A DNA stretch of 64,000 bases from Colivivens sp964452915 (GTDB taxonomy: Bacteria > Bacteroidota > Bacteroidia > Bacteroidales > Bacteroidaceae), in the NCBI GenBank assembly GCA_964452915.1, contig CAYVNW010000005.1, forward strand, positions 21,806-85,805, written 5' to 3'. The notes beneath the pieces were generated by a model, which was given only the letters and a program-made list of their open reading frames with translations, had not been told where the DNA came from and did no database searches. Made by a program: the position numbers and the translations under genes. This document shows positions 45,228-55,259 of this stretch, piece by piece. Position 1 is the stretch's first letter, and each line of letters opens with the position of its first letter.

Positions 45228-45659
45228 TTATTTTGCCTGCTCGTCCTTTGCCTTGAATGCCATCGCATAGATTTTCATCTGCTTCAGCATAGCAAGCAAT
45301 CCATTACTGCGAGTAGGAGACAAATGCTCTGTCAATCCTATATCTTTTATAAAATGCAGATCGGTATTGAGGATTTCATCTGGCGTATGGTCGGAGAGTA
45401 CCTTAATTAATAATGTGACGATTCCTTTTACGATTAAAGCATCACTCTCTGCTTGGAAATGTATCTTTCCGTCTACATAATCAGCCTGAAGCCAAACACG
45501 GCTTTGGCAACCATCAATCAAATTCTTTTCTGTCTTGTATTCGGCTGGCAGCGGCTGCTGCTCATTTCCCAAATCTATCAGCAACTGGTACTTGTCCATC
45601 CAGTCATCGAAATCGTTGAACTCCTCAATAATTTCCTGTTGTGATTCTTCTATTGTCAT
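45228..45659 (-). CDS. sufE: SufE family cysteine desulfurase activator
   Basis: 143-residue cytosolic protein that accepts persulfide sulfur from SufS and passes it to the SufBCD Fe-S scaffold. The acceptor Cys is in NLIDGCQSRVWLQAD near residue 51. The N-terminal IIEEFNDFDDWMDKYQLLID and late LSPTRSNGLLAML are family typical. It follows the M28 gene by 7 bases. Confidence 0.93.
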   Translation of the reverse strand: MTIEESQQEIIEEFNDFDDWMDKYQLLIDLGNEQQPLPAEYKTEKNLIDGCQSRVWLQADYVDGKIHFQAESDALIVKGIVTLLIKVLSDHTPDEILNTDLHFIKDIGLTEHLSPTRSNGLLAMLKQMKIYAMAFKAKDEQAK

Positions 45660-45666
45660 ATAATGT

Positions 45667-46644
45667 TTACTCCTCAGTATAAATTATCTCCAACACTGTT
45701 TGTCCGACAGCCTTGAGCGTCTGTTTGTTTATGTTCGATATGTTATCACTAATCGTATGCCACGTCTTGCAAAACGTGTCATCGTCAGCATCTCGTGCAA
45801 TGATGTCAATACAAGGGATGCCTGATTGGTTCACTTGTACATGGTCATCAGTTACGGCACCGCCTTTTTCGTTTTTGAATAAAGAGCCATATCCGAGCCG
45901 TTGAGCTTTCGACCATACTCTGTCAACGATATTTGGTGCATAATACAGCGAGTACATTTCCTTTTGGAAAATGCAGTCGCAGCCTCCAATCATATCTAGT
46001 AATATTCCATAGCGAGCTGTATACCCGTCAATATGATGCTTTCCCGCCCAATATTGTGAACCGAGACACCATGTTGAAGTCGTAGGTTCTCCGGTTTCCG
46101 CCCATTGTGGAGTACCACAATCTTCGGCATCGAAGCAGATAAAGTCTATTCCTATTTTTGGTGCTTTCATCTGTATTTGTCGTGCCATCTCCATCATTGC
46201 GCCAACGCCGCTGGCACCATCGTTCGCACCATCTATAGGTGTATGGTGGTATGTTTCGTCTGGGTCGTTATCTGCCCACGGACGAGAGTCCCAATGCGAA
46301 CAAATAATAATTCGTGCAGGATTATCGAGGTTGTATGATGCAATGATGTTCTTCATCCGTACTTTTGTGCCGTCGTATAATCTGCCGTCTGCTTCTTGCG
46401 TGATTACTGTCGCACCAAAGCGATCGAATTGTTGTACTATGTAAGTGGCGCAAGAATCGTGAGCAGGAGAGTTCATAATTCTCGGGCCAAACGCACATTG
46501 TTTTGCGACATACAAATATGCACTGTCTGCGTTGAAATCAGGAGATACTTGTGTTGTTTGTACTTCTTGTTGACCTTTGTTGGTGTTTCCGCTGTTGCAT
46601 GCCAACATTGCAAACACACCTATTATATATATTATACGTTTCAT
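45667..46644 (-). CDS. M28 family peptidase, lipoprotein (glutaminyl cyclase-like)
   Basis: 325 residues. Lipobox MLAC near residue 16. Zinc ligands of the M28 fold are seen in CSHWDSRPWADND (His, Asp), PIDGANDGASGVG (Asp), FICFDAEDCG (Glu/Asp), LLDMIGGCD (Asp) and KTWHTISDN (His). The segment order resembles bacterial glutaminyl-peptide cyclotransferases, which form pyroglutamate on exported proteins in Bacteroidetes. Aminopeptidase activity is the alternative. Two bases after the GATase-dipeptidase gene. Confidence 0.85.
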   Translation of the reverse strand: MKRIIYIIGVFAMLACNSGNTNKGQQEVQTTQVSPDFNADSAYLYVAKQCAFGPRIMNSPAHDSCATYIVQQFDRFGATVITQEADGRLYDGTKVRMKNIIASYNLDNPARIIICSHWDSRPWADNDPDETYHHTPIDGANDGASGVGAMMEMARQIQMKAPKIGIDFICFDAEDCGTPQWAETGEPTTSTWCLGSQYWAGKHHIDGYTARYGILLDMIGGCDCIFQKEMYSLYYAPNIVDRVWSKAQRLGYGSLFKNEKGGAVTDDHVQVNQSGIPCIDIIARDADDDTFCKTWHTISDNISNINKQTLKAVGQTVLEIIYTEE

Positions 46645-46646
46645 TG

Positions 46647-48401
46647 TTATATATTTTGTACCTCAGTCATGACTCTGAGGAAGTTTTTACCCCAAATTAA
46701 TTCGATGTCATCGTCTGAATATCTTTCTGCAAGCAACCTGCGTGTGAAGTTGATTAGTTCGCTGGCGGAGACAAGTCCAGGTACACCTCCGTCTCCATCA
46801 AAATCTGTACCTATGCCTACGTGTTCTATCCCCATTATGTCCACCATATGATTAAGGTGCTGTATTGCGTCAATAATAGTGGCGTTACCGTCTGTCCGGA
46901 GGAATCCATTATAGAATGTAACCTGAGCCACGCCTCCCGTCTGAGCCAATTTCCTCATTTGATCATCGGTCAGGTTGCGTGGATGGTCACAAAGGAATCT
47001 GGCTGATGAATGGCTACATACAATCGGCTTTTGGCTTATTTCGATTGCATCGTAAAAACTCTTCTCACCACCATGCGACAAGTCAACCATCATTCCTACT
47101 CTATTCATCTCCTTTATGACTTTTTCGCCGAATTCACTGACTCCGCCATGTTCTCCCTTTCCCTTTGCTGAGTCGCAAATGTCGTTGTCTCCATTATGGC
47201 ACAAGGTCATGTAGACAACACCGCGTTTGCGAAAAAGTTCTACGTTCTCTAAATTGCGACCTATTGCATAGCCATTTTCGATACCAAGCATAATCGATTT
47301 CTTACCAGCCCGTTTGTTGCGATACAGGTCTTGTGGGGTAAATGCCAAACTTACACTGCCTTTGTTTTCCTCAACCATTCCTTCTATTTCCGAGAGAATG
47401 CGATTTGCCTTGGCTGTTGCGGCATTTAAAGATGCTTCGTCCCGTTCCTCTTGTTTTAGATATGCCACCATGATCGATGCGTCCAAGTGACCTTCATTCA
47501 TTTTATGTAAGTCCACAAGTATTTTCGGGTCACGACTCGCAAAATTGATGCCTTGATCGAAGAACATTGGAGTGTCACAATGTGAGTCCAACGATAATAT
47601 CTGCGAATGTAGTGATTTTGCCTTTTTGAATGAATGCGCTTCTCTTATCAGCCACTCGAACAGGGGTTGCATGCTTTGGTCACCATTCATACAAAAACAC
47701 TCGGGATGCCATTGAACGCCAATGACTGATTTGAATTCGGTAGATTCGATTGCTTCGATTATTCCGTCATTGCTTACCGCACAGACCTTGAATCCATCGG
47801 GTACGCTTTTCACGGCTTGATGATGAAACGAGTTAACTGCAAGTGATGTCTGTCCGCCGAAAATCGAACAAAGCATAGAGTCGTGCATTATACTTACTGT
47901 ATGCGATGCTACTCCGCGATCCAAATCCTGGCTATGCTTGATTTTGGTTTCTTCTGCTTGTGTATATATATCTTGATACACCTTGCCTCCCAATGCTGCA
48001 GCAATTACTTGAATGCCTCGGCAAATCCCAAGTATAGGAATTTGCCGGTCAAATGCCAATTTAGCAAGCAGCAGTTCTTGCCGGTCGCGTTTTGCATTAA
48101 TACTATGTAGTTCCTTTATAGGCTCTTCGTCAAGGAATAATGGGTTCAAGTCTCCTCCTCCACTGAATATCAAACCGTCAAGTCCGGCTAATTGGTCATT
48201 TAAACATTCTGTTTCCATGTATGGAGGAATAATAACAGGGATTCCCCCGGCCAACAACACTGAGCGATAATATCCCTCAGCCAATGTGCAAGTTTGGTCA
48301 TTATAATTACCTGTTATACCTATAACAGGCCGGGCGTTTCTTGTCGGAGCCACCGAATTTATCTGTTTATATATTGATTGCCAATCGAAAGTACCAACCA
48401 T
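46647..48401 (-). CDS. fusion of class I glutamine amidotransferase-like hydrolase and membrane dipeptidase (M19)
   Basis: 584 residues. Residues ~20-255 form a peptidase C26 / gamma-glutamyl hydrolase-like domain with nucleophile Cys in ILGICRGIQVIAAALGG and His-Glu in VIGVQWHPECF. Residues ~270-584 form a renal dipeptidase: LDSHCDTPMFF (His-x-Asp), VDLSHGGEKSF, IVCSHSSARFL and VGIGTDFDGDGG. No signal peptide is seen, suggesting cytosolic action on gamma-glutamyl compounds and the resulting dipeptides. First gene of the unit with M28 and SufE. Minus-strand -7 box TATCTTTG lies at 48430-48437. Confidence 0.88.
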   Translation of the reverse strand: MVGTFDWQSIYKQINSVAPTRNARPVIGITGNYNDQTCTLAEGYYRSVLLAGGIPVIIPPYMETECLNDQLAGLDGLIFSGGGDLNPLFLDEEPIKELHSINAKRDRQELLLAKLAFDRQIPILGICRGIQVIAAALGGKVYQDIYTQAEETKIKHSQDLDRGVASHTVSIMHDSMLCSIFGGQTSLAVNSFHHQAVKSVPDGFKVCAVSNDGIIEAIESTEFKSVIGVQWHPECFCMNGDQSMQPLFEWLIREAHSFKKAKSLHSQILSLDSHCDTPMFFDQGINFASRDPKILVDLHKMNEGHLDASIMVAYLKQEERDEASLNAATAKANRILSEIEGMVEENKGSVSLAFTPQDLYRNKRAGKKSIMLGIENGYAIGRNLENVELFRKRGVVYMTLCHNGDNDICDSAKGKGEHGGVSEFGEKVIKEMNRVGMMVDLSHGGEKSFYDAIEISQKPIVCSHSSARFLCDHPRNLTDDQMRKLAQTGGVAQVTFYNGFLRTDGNATIIDAIQHLNHMVDIMGIEHVGIGTDFDGDGGVPGLVSASELINFTRRLLAERYSDDDIELIWGKNFLRVMTEVQNI

Positions 48402-48491
48402 ATCACATATTGATTATTAATAATCCCTGCAAAGATACAAATTAATTGATGATTATTTATTAACTTTGCCGAATAAATACATAAATCAAAG

Positions 48492-50144
48492 ATGAGAAGG
48501 ACATTTATAGGATACGCATTGATCGCATTTTGCCTGCTGTTACCGGTTAAAGGGGCAGCGCAGAAGAACCATTCGTTCCAGGTGATGAAGAACCTGGACA
48601 TTTTCAATAGTATTTACCGGACTCTCGATACTTACTATGTTGACACATTGGATGCAGATAAACTTATGAAGACAGGCATCAACGCAATACTTCACTCTCT
48701 TGACCCATATACTGAATATTATTCTGAGGACGATGAAGGAGAATTGAAAATGCTGACGCAAGCCAAATATGGTGGTATAGGAAGTATAATTCGGATGATG
48801 AAAGACTCAACAATCATTATTGCTGAGCCATATAAAGATATGCCCGCTGATGAGGCCGGACTGAAAGCCGGTGATGTGCTATTGAAAATAGACAAGACAG
48901 ACTTGAAAGGGATGAACACTTCTGAAGTAAGCAATTTGCTGCGAGGCGAACCTGGCACAACATTTCTACTTACATATCGGCGTCCCGGTGAAAATAAATC
49001 ACGTGAAGTAAAAATCACACGCAAAAACATTAAACTGCCTGCTGTCCCTTACTACGGGATAATAAAAGGACATGGTTACATACATCTCAACCAGTTTACC
49101 AACGATTGCTACGGATATGTCCGCAAAGCTATAATTTCCCTTAAAGAACAGGGTGCGAAAGATCTGATATTTGATCTTAGAGACAACCCTGGAGGAGCAT
49201 TGGACCAAGCTGTGAAAATCGTGAACCTGTTTGTTCCAAAGGGTATTACAATTGTGGAAACACGAGGAAAGGTAAAGAGTGGCAACTCTGTATATGAGAC
49301 GAACGACAATCCACTCGATGACAATATGCCACTTGCGATTTTGGTTAACGACGGGTCTGCTTCTGCCTCAGAAATCGTTTCCGGTAGTATCCAAGACCTC
49401 GACAGAGGCATAATCGTTGGCTCCCGGACTTATGGGAAAGGGTTGGTTCAGTCTATCAAGGATCTGCCTTACAACGGAAGTTTGAAACTTACTACTGCAA
49501 AGTATTATATACCAAGTGGCAGGTGCATACAGGAAATAGATTATAAGTTGAAAAGGCAGGAATCAGACCGGAAAAATGGCACTGCACAAGTGGAAGACAG
49601 TATATTTCATACAGCAAACGGACGTGAGGTCCTTAGTGGACTAGGTATAAAACCAGATGTGGAAGTTCATCATGACACTGTACAAAATATAGTGTTCTAT
49701 CTGTCAAACGATGATGTATTGATGAAGTATAGCATCAAATATTACCAGACACACCCCGCGCCGACTTCTGTTGAGGAGTTTTCTATAACGGACGATGATT
49801 ATGAGGATTTCAAGAAAATGGTTGTTGAAAGTGACTTCAAGTACGACCGCTTGAGCGACAAACGCCTGCAGGAATTAAAGAAATTGGCGCAATTTGAAGG
49901 ATATTATGAAGATGCAAAGCCTGAATTCGATGCGCTTGAGGCTAAGTTGACTCACAACATTGCAGACGAACTTGACCGCCATAAATCTGACATTAGACAA
50001 ATGCTTGCGCTTGAAATTATTAAACGGTATTTCTACGAGGCCGGCAGCATACAGGAAGTACTGAAGGACGACCCTGACCTTTCAAAGGCAATAGAAATTC
50101 TTGATAATACAACTGAATACAATAAAATCCTTGGTAAACAATGA
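48492..50144 (+). CDS. S41 family carboxyl-terminal processing protease
   Basis: 550-residue exported serine protease. Signal peptide (TFIGYALIAFCLLLPVKGAAQ). A PDZ domain follows (DEAGLKAGDVLLKIDKTDL, near residue 115). The catalytic core has FDLRDNPGGALDQAV, Ser in VNDGSASASEIVSGS near 295 and Lys in SRTYGKGLVQSI near 320. The role is cleavage of periplasmic proteins at C-terminal ends. A -7 box TAACTTTG (48461-48468) lies 23 bases before the ATG. Overlaps the next small gene by 4 bases (ATGA). Confidence 0.93.
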   Translation: MRRTFIGYALIAFCLLLPVKGAAQKNHSFQVMKNLDIFNSIYRTLDTYYVDTLDADKLMKTGINAILHSLDPYTEYYSEDDEGELKMLTQAKYGGIGSIIRMMKDSTIIIAEPYKDMPADEAGLKAGDVLLKIDKTDLKGMNTSEVSNLLRGEPGTTFLLTYRRPGENKSREVKITRKNIKLPAVPYYGIIKGHGYIHLNQFTNDCYGYVRKAIISLKEQGAKDLIFDLRDNPGGALDQAVKIVNLFVPKGITIVETRGKVKSGNSVYETNDNPLDDNMPLAILVNDGSASASEIVSGSIQDLDRGIIVGSRTYGKGLVQSIKDLPYNGSLKLTTAKYYIPSGRCIQEIDYKLKRQESDRKNGTAQVEDSIFHTANGREVLSGLGIKPDVEVHHDTVQNIVFYLSNDDVLMKYSIKYYQTHPAPTSVEEFSITDDDYEDFKKMVVESDFKYDRLSDKRLQELKKLAQFEGYYEDAKPEFDALEAKLTHNIADELDRHKSDIRQMLALEIIKRYFYEAGSIQEVLKDDPDLSKAIEILDNTTEYNKILGKQ

Positions 50145-50263
50145 GAAATAATAAACTGTATAAAGCCAATCGCACCTTTATGTGGGCTAATATCCTGCTC
50201 GGATTATTTGTCATCATATTAGTTGTGGCGATGGCATTCCTGTTTGGATGGATTACAATCTGA
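50141..50263 (+). CDS. 40-residue single-pass membrane peptide
   Basis: Short frame starting at the ATGA overlap with the S41 protease stop: a polar basic N-terminus (MRNNKLYKANRTF) then one hydrophobic helix (WANILLGLFVIILVVAMAFL). It ends at 50263, 4 bases before the ATG of the C10 peptidase. The coupled start, clean topology and placement make it a credible small gene; role unknown, possibly an accessory of the protease. Confidence 0.55.
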   Translation: MRNNKLYKANRTFMWANILLGLFVIILVVAMAFLFGWITI

Positions 50264-50267
50264 AAGT

Positions 50268-51534
50268 ATGAGGCAAAGAAATACTATTTGTGTTTTATTC
50301 TTGACTCTGACTTGCCTGTGCCAGGCACAGGATGTTGAACCGATTGTCAAGACGCAATGGGACCAAGGCAGTCCGTACAACAGCTTCTTCCCTGCTGACA
50401 GTACAGGAAAGAAACCATTGGCAGGCTGTGTTCCTATCGCAATGGCACAGGTCATCTATTCTCTTGATGACTCGCACGATTCATTAAAACTCATTTACGA
50501 CTGTGCTAATAGTGTGAATACTACTTTTTGGGGATCTTACACAAGCTCGCGGGGATCTACTGTCCTACCTGCAATGAAGAAAGTGTTTCATTGCAGCAAG
50601 TATATGAATTGCGTTTATCAAAATGACTATTATGGTGAAGATGGGCGGCTCGCATGGCAACGGTTGATTTTTAATGAAATCCGACAAGGACGGCCTATTC
50701 TTGCATCAGGGAAGAAAAATGCCTCAGGTGGAGGAGGGCACCTATTCATTATCGACGGCTTACGTGATACACTTGTTCATGTCAATTTCGGCTGGGGTGG
50801 CAAAGGAAATGGCTATTATCCTCTTGACGACCTAAGAGGATACCATTATAAATAATATGTGGCTATTTACCGATATTGCAAGCGAAGATTATGTACCTGT
50901 CATGGATACATTGTGCGTAACTGTCCCAGGCACATTATGTGATATGCTCACGGAGCGGTCAAAATGGAGCATAAGACATCTGAAGATTGAAGGTAATATT
51001 AATGCAGATGACATAAAAACACTAAGAGCATTTGCACGGCAATCTCTAAGGACACTTGACTTAAGTGCTGCGCGAATTGCGACACTGCCAGACAGTGCAT
51101 TTGCTGATTGTTCAGACCTTGTAATGGTCTCATTGCCTGACGACCTTGAAAGTACCGGAAAGTATACATTTTTGCATTGTATTTCTTTGAACTCGGTACG
51201 CCTTCCTGCAAGTTTGAAAGTTATAGGTGTGGGAGCATTTCAAAGATGTATAGGGTTGTTTGACATAAATATTCCGCATGGATTGACCAATATCCAAAAC
51301 CAGGCTTTTTATGGATGCAACATCTTAACAAGTATCGGACTTCCGCCCACACTGCAAACCATCGGCATGAGAGCTTTCAAAGGGTGTGAACAGCTGCGCC
51401 GGCTTGTCCTGCCAAAGTCCGTGCGGAGTTTCGGTGTCGGGGCATTAGATGATTGCCCAAATGTAAAAGTCTCCATAGAACCAGGTAATCCATATCTTGT
51501 CATTAAGGACGGTGCTGTAGTGAATAAGAGGTAG
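50268..51534 (+). pseudogene. C10 (streptopain-like) protease with BspA-type LRR domain, frameshifted
   Basis: From ATG 50268: signal peptide (RQRNTICVLFLTLTCLCQA), then directly the peptidase, with Cys in KPLAGCVPIAMAQVIYS and His in GGGGHLFIIDGL, then NFGWGGKGNGYY. The usual propeptide is absent. At 50850-50852 an extra A makes TAA in frame. Without it, GYHYNNMWLFTDI continues into ~220 residues with BspA-like repeats (IGVGAFQRCIGLFDINIPHG, LQTIGMRAFKGCEQLRRLVL). Two separate products or an indel artefact are alternatives. Confidence 0.8.
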
Positions 51535-51638
51535 TGTTCTTTGCCTACATTTATTGGTACAGGATATTATGTCCTGTCCATAGCGCTAAACATCGTGCGT
51601 TAAACGTTCGAGAGAACATGAAAAGTACAAGATGGTTA

Positions 51639-54563
51639 TTAGAGTGAAACCCTTACTTTCCGTACATTGAATGTTCCGTCATTGTAAATTTGCTTTTGTA
51701 GAATAATGTGATAGCCTGTAAGGTTATGTATACGTTGCCCTTGCAAATTGTAATATTGCACATCAACGATTTGCCTTCCGTCAGATGCTACGTGCTTCAC
51801 ATAGTTTGCTGTATTGTCGGTACCGGCATATTCAAGTATGGTTGACGTGGTCACCTTATTGCTTTGGCAAATGCTTATACGGTCGAATATGGAAACATTG
51901 TTACTGCCGTCCGGATATCTGCCAAAACTCTGCCAACGCCGCTGTGAGTCGTAAACCAAACTATCGGTCCATGATTGGTCGCTTGCCGTTATGCAAACAA
52001 ATTCACCATCGTCATTACCCAACTTGAAAGGGGCATGCAATTCGCTTATACCCTGGCGTCCGTCGCACCATATTACTTTGTAGCCGTGTGCGGGTATTAT
52101 GGTTGATATATTTCCGCCTCCCTCTATCCGGTATTTCCATGGGTTTGTCCTGTTGTCGCTTAGGTACATGCCTTCTACGTCAATGTCTCCATCCGTAGTG
52201 TTGAACAGCTCCAACCAGTCGCTCTTTTTCATGTAGTCGCTGATGTATATGTCATTTTTTGAACTGACCTCATTGATACGCACAGGAGGTAGTGCTTTAC
52301 TGTCGTCTATATGTGTGTATACCGCTTTTATCGTATACTTACCTGCTTCAAAATGATCATCAATGCAGTATATGGTATCGGTACTCTCGATGCTTCCATT
52401 TACCATCCAGCCGTCAAACCGATAGTTGTCTGGCGCCAATGCTTTCAAAGAAATTCGTGGAAACAACGCCCCGTCGAAATAGTTGCCAGGTATCTCCTGT
52501 CCGTTAAGCAGCAGGCGGCACTGGTCTGTGTTTGATAATATCTTGAGAGTGTAGTGGTCACTACTCAATTCCAAGGCCTTTTTCAGGTTCCTAATTGCTG
52601 CGGCATGAACCCCGTCTTGGTCGGCAATACGTCCGTAGAGTAGTTGCGCTTTTTCCACCGGACTGTTGCCCTCTAAGGCAAGGGCAGCTTGGGTTGTCTT
52701 TGTCATGGCATCAATGATGGCCTTACATCGAGAAGGTTCGAATACACTGCCACTTACAAGGCAATACGCATCTATGAATTGTTTCCGGAACGGCGCATAT
52801 GTTAGCATGTTTCGGAATGCTTTGACTAATTTGCTTTTTGCGGTCATTAGTCTGTTAATCACAACAATGTTGTCATTAGTTGCAAAACAGCCGTCAAGGT
52901 CGTACATCACGATGTGGATTTTGCCATCGTCTGTCTTTGCATTAAACCCTTTTATATTCTTAAGTCCGGTTCGTATCCAATCTCCATTGCCCATAAACGA
53001 TTCTGCTGCCATATAGTTACAGTATTCGTCTACATCGAGTATTTCTGTGATCCTGTTCCATATTGCAGTGTCGGATGGTGAGTTTGCCAAGTCAACGCTA
53101 AGTTCGTACCATTGGTTCACTTTCTCCAGTGTGCCGGTCTTTTTCGTGATGTCGTTTTCCCATTGGTCGATTTTATCGCCACTAATACCATAGTTGCTGT
53201 ATGCAAACTTCTTATTAGTCGCTTCTCTCAGGTTGAACATGCCGAGGTATATGCCGTTGATAAACACATGGGCCGGTTGCCAAGCTTGGCAGTCAATATA
53301 GATTCCACTTGTGCGGATTATCTCCTGCAGGGCAGCGTCCCATATTCTCGCATATTGGTCTTGTCCTCCGTTGCGAACCAACAGCGTCTTTAGTTTTATG
53401 TAAGGCTTGCTGTCGAACACTGCGTATGGGAAGAACCCGAGACCGTTATATGCCTTGTCGGCATTGAGCTTGAATGAGGTTTTATATTCCCAGAAATCGT
53501 CCCCTTGATTGAATCGTGACCATCCGCCAAATATAGACAATAAGCATTCTTCATTCAGTTTGGTGGAATACTCGCCCGTCTGTCCGTCAGGCTTCAGGTA
53601 TTCGATGCACACAGGACGTTCCCAATCCATATTCTGGTTGCATTTTGTTTTCTGATTATTACCAATCTGTCCGTTTGAACCCCGTACATAAACACCTAAC
53701 GTATCATCAAAAAAGTGGTCGGGATTGCTGTTGACGCAGATTGCAGGCAGGTAATATCCTTTGTCATTCTTTATGAAACTGCGTGTTACGACTTTGCTGT
53801 TCAGCTTGCCTTGCTTCGTTAGCATAAAACGGTATATAGTGGTTGTGTCCGTACTAAAAATACCGTCTGCTGATATGTTCCCATTTTTGACTGATGGGGC
53901 GGAACCGTCGGTCGTATAGTACAGGGTAGTGCCATCGGGTATGGTGACGGTAAAACAGACTCGGCCTGTGAACAATGTTCCATCGGTATTTATCTGTGGC
54001 TCGTCTAACTGTTCATCCGCATATTCGTTATCATTGTTGGAGTACGATGGTGTAGGGTTAGATGTCCAGCCCCACATGTCACCTCCGTCTTCGCATCTTG
54101 CGTATGAGCATCGTGACATGGCGGCAGGGTAGTTAATGCCATTTATTATCTTGCCGGTTACATCCAATAGTTCAATTGTGCCGCCTTCTGCATCAAGTTT
54201 GAATCGAATTTGCCTGCTCGCCCCACTGCCATATGAACCGTCCCTGCTGTTATGGCCAAACCATAATGTTGCAAATCCGTGAGGTGCGATTGTTCCGTGT
54301 GATGTGTTTAAAATATATGTATCAACTTTATCCTCAGAATCAGTATGCCTTAATCTCATGCCTGCTAATGATACAGCCGTCTCGCTTGGGTTGAACAGCT
54401 CAATCCATGCGCCATAATTGAACGACGAATCAATGAACATGTCAATATTTGCCACTTGTATTTCGTTGATTACAATATTGTTGGTCGCATGCGCTCCTAT
54501 CGTATGCTGATATAAAAGAATCACTATGAAAATAAATCTAATATGCATAAGTTGAAATTTCAT
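51639..54563 (-). CDS. secreted CotH-kinase/lamin-tail protein with sorting-type C-terminus
   Basis: 974 residues from ATG 54563 (signal peptide IRFIFIVILLYQHTIGAHA; 43 upstream codons are open but not needed). Lamin-tail domains start near 30 (NIVINEIQVANIDMF) and 745 (VRINEVSSKNDIYISDYMKK). Between them lie a chitobiase-like segment (TLYYTTDGSAPSVKNG) and a CotH-like core (YDLDGCFATNDN). The end, VQYYNLQGQRIHNLTGYHII then FNVRKVRVSL, resembles Prevotella-type type IX secretion C-terminal signals. Likely a cell-surface protein; kinase activity is not shown. Confidence 0.85.
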   Translation of the reverse strand: MKFQLMHIRFIFIVILLYQHTIGAHATNNIVINEIQVANIDMFIDSSFNYGAWIELFNPSETAVSLAGMRLRHTDSEDKVDTYILNTSHGTIAPHGFATLWFGHNSRDGSYGSGASRQIRFKLDAEGGTIELLDVTGKIINGINYPAAMSRCSYARCEDGGDMWGWTSNPTPSYSNNDNEYADEQLDEPQINTDGTLFTGRVCFTVTIPDGTTLYYTTDGSAPSVKNGNISADGIFSTDTTTIYRFMLTKQGKLNSKVVTRSFIKNDKGYYLPAICVNSNPDHFFDDTLGVYVRGSNGQIGNNQKTKCNQNMDWERPVCIEYLKPDGQTGEYSTKLNEECLLSIFGGWSRFNQGDDFWEYKTSFKLNADKAYNGLGFFPYAVFDSKPYIKLKTLLVRNGGQDQYARIWDAALQEIIRTSGIYIDCQAWQPAHVFINGIYLGMFNLREATNKKFAYSNYGISGDKIDQWENDITKKTGTLEKVNQWYELSVDLANSPSDTAIWNRITEILDVDEYCNYMAAESFMGNGDWIRTGLKNIKGFNAKTDDGKIHIVMYDLDGCFATNDNIVVINRLMTAKSKLVKAFRNMLTYAPFRKQFIDAYCLVSGSVFEPSRCKAIIDAMTKTTQAALALEGNSPVEKAQLLYGRIADQDGVHAAAIRNLKKALELSSDHYTLKILSNTDQCRLLLNGQEIPGNYFDGALFPRISLKALAPDNYRFDGWMVNGSIESTDTIYCIDDHFEAGKYTIKAVYTHIDDSKALPPVRINEVSSKNDIYISDYMKKSDWLELFNTTDGDIDVEGMYLSDNRTNPWKYRIEGGGNISTIIPAHGYKVIWCDGRQGISELHAPFKLGNDDGEFVCITASDQSWTDSLVYDSQRRWQSFGRYPDGSNNVSIFDRISICQSNKVTTSTILEYAGTDNTANYVKHVASDGRQIVDVQYYNLQGQRIHNLTGYHIILQKQIYNDGTFNVRKVRVSL

Positions 54564-54693
54564 ATTATTAATGTTGTGCAAAGTTAAGGAAATATTCCTT
54601 TCAAACAAGTAAATTCGACATAAAAAAGAAAATCTCCTGTCTTGATACAAACATGTGGCAGGGAATGCCGTTCTGTTATAGATGCTTCTCAAC

Positions 54694-54900
54694 CTATTTA
54701 CGGAGGACTTTCACGGCCGTACCATCCTTGTAACGTATTATGTTTATACCGCGTTGTAGTGCGCTGATACGTTGTCCTTTGGTGTCGTATAGTCCTGTCA
54801 CCGTCTTTCCTCATCAAAGTATATTCCATCCACTACTGTGATGTCTCCTGTAACCTTGTTATCACCTATCAGATATGCAGAGTACCGTGCTGGATATAGT
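54694..54900 (-). pseudogene. C-terminal remnant of a second sorting-tail protein
   Basis: On the minus strand the last ~38 codons read KTVTGLYDTKGQRISALQRG and DGTAVKVLRK, a YDxxGQRI-type sorting tail. About 25 codons upstream in another frame (YPARYSAYLIGDNKV, TVVDGIYFDE) belong to the same protein, so there is a frameshift near 54808. No N-terminal part exists. Confidence 0.65.
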
Positions 54901-55077
54901 TTGGCATTTGCCCAACAATTGTGTGGCATTTGCCAAAAAATGAGTGAATGTACGTTTTGTCTTTTACTGAATGCACTTGTAAACTTTCCAACTTGTTATA
55001 CTAAATCACTTGTCAATACATATCCTTATTGTACTAAAAAGCTTGTCACCTCCGCAAATGTCTTACTGGTTAGCTTG

Positions 55078-55259
55078 TCAACTTCCATCTGTTTTCTTCT
55101 TCATTTGTTCTGCTACTTGAGGGTTCTCTGCCTCAAAGATACGAAGATTATTGTAAACTGCCCAACGTTTAAGACCTGTTTTTTCTTTTACATCTTTAAT
55201 TGATAGATGCCGTACCATTCCTTGTAACGCTGTTTATAGTCATCATAGTTGCCTGCCAT
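55078..55259 (-). pseudogene. small frameshifted frame with possible helix-turn-helix
   Basis: ATG 55259 gives MAGNYDDYKQRYKEWYGIY then soon stops. Another frame continues LSIKDVKEKTGLKRWAVYNN, IFEAENPQVAEQMKKKTDGS to a stop at 55078. Joined, this would be a ~60-residue helical protein or domain end with an HTH-like pattern. Unrecognised; it may be the tail of a DNA-binding or mobile-element gene. Between 54900 and 55078 I see nothing. Confidence 0.4.

Noticed and set aside
55078..55259. Site-specific recombinase that could flip the island
   Set aside because: Only ~60 codons with an HTH-like pattern and a frameshift; no catalytic residues of tyrosine or serine recombinases are present.
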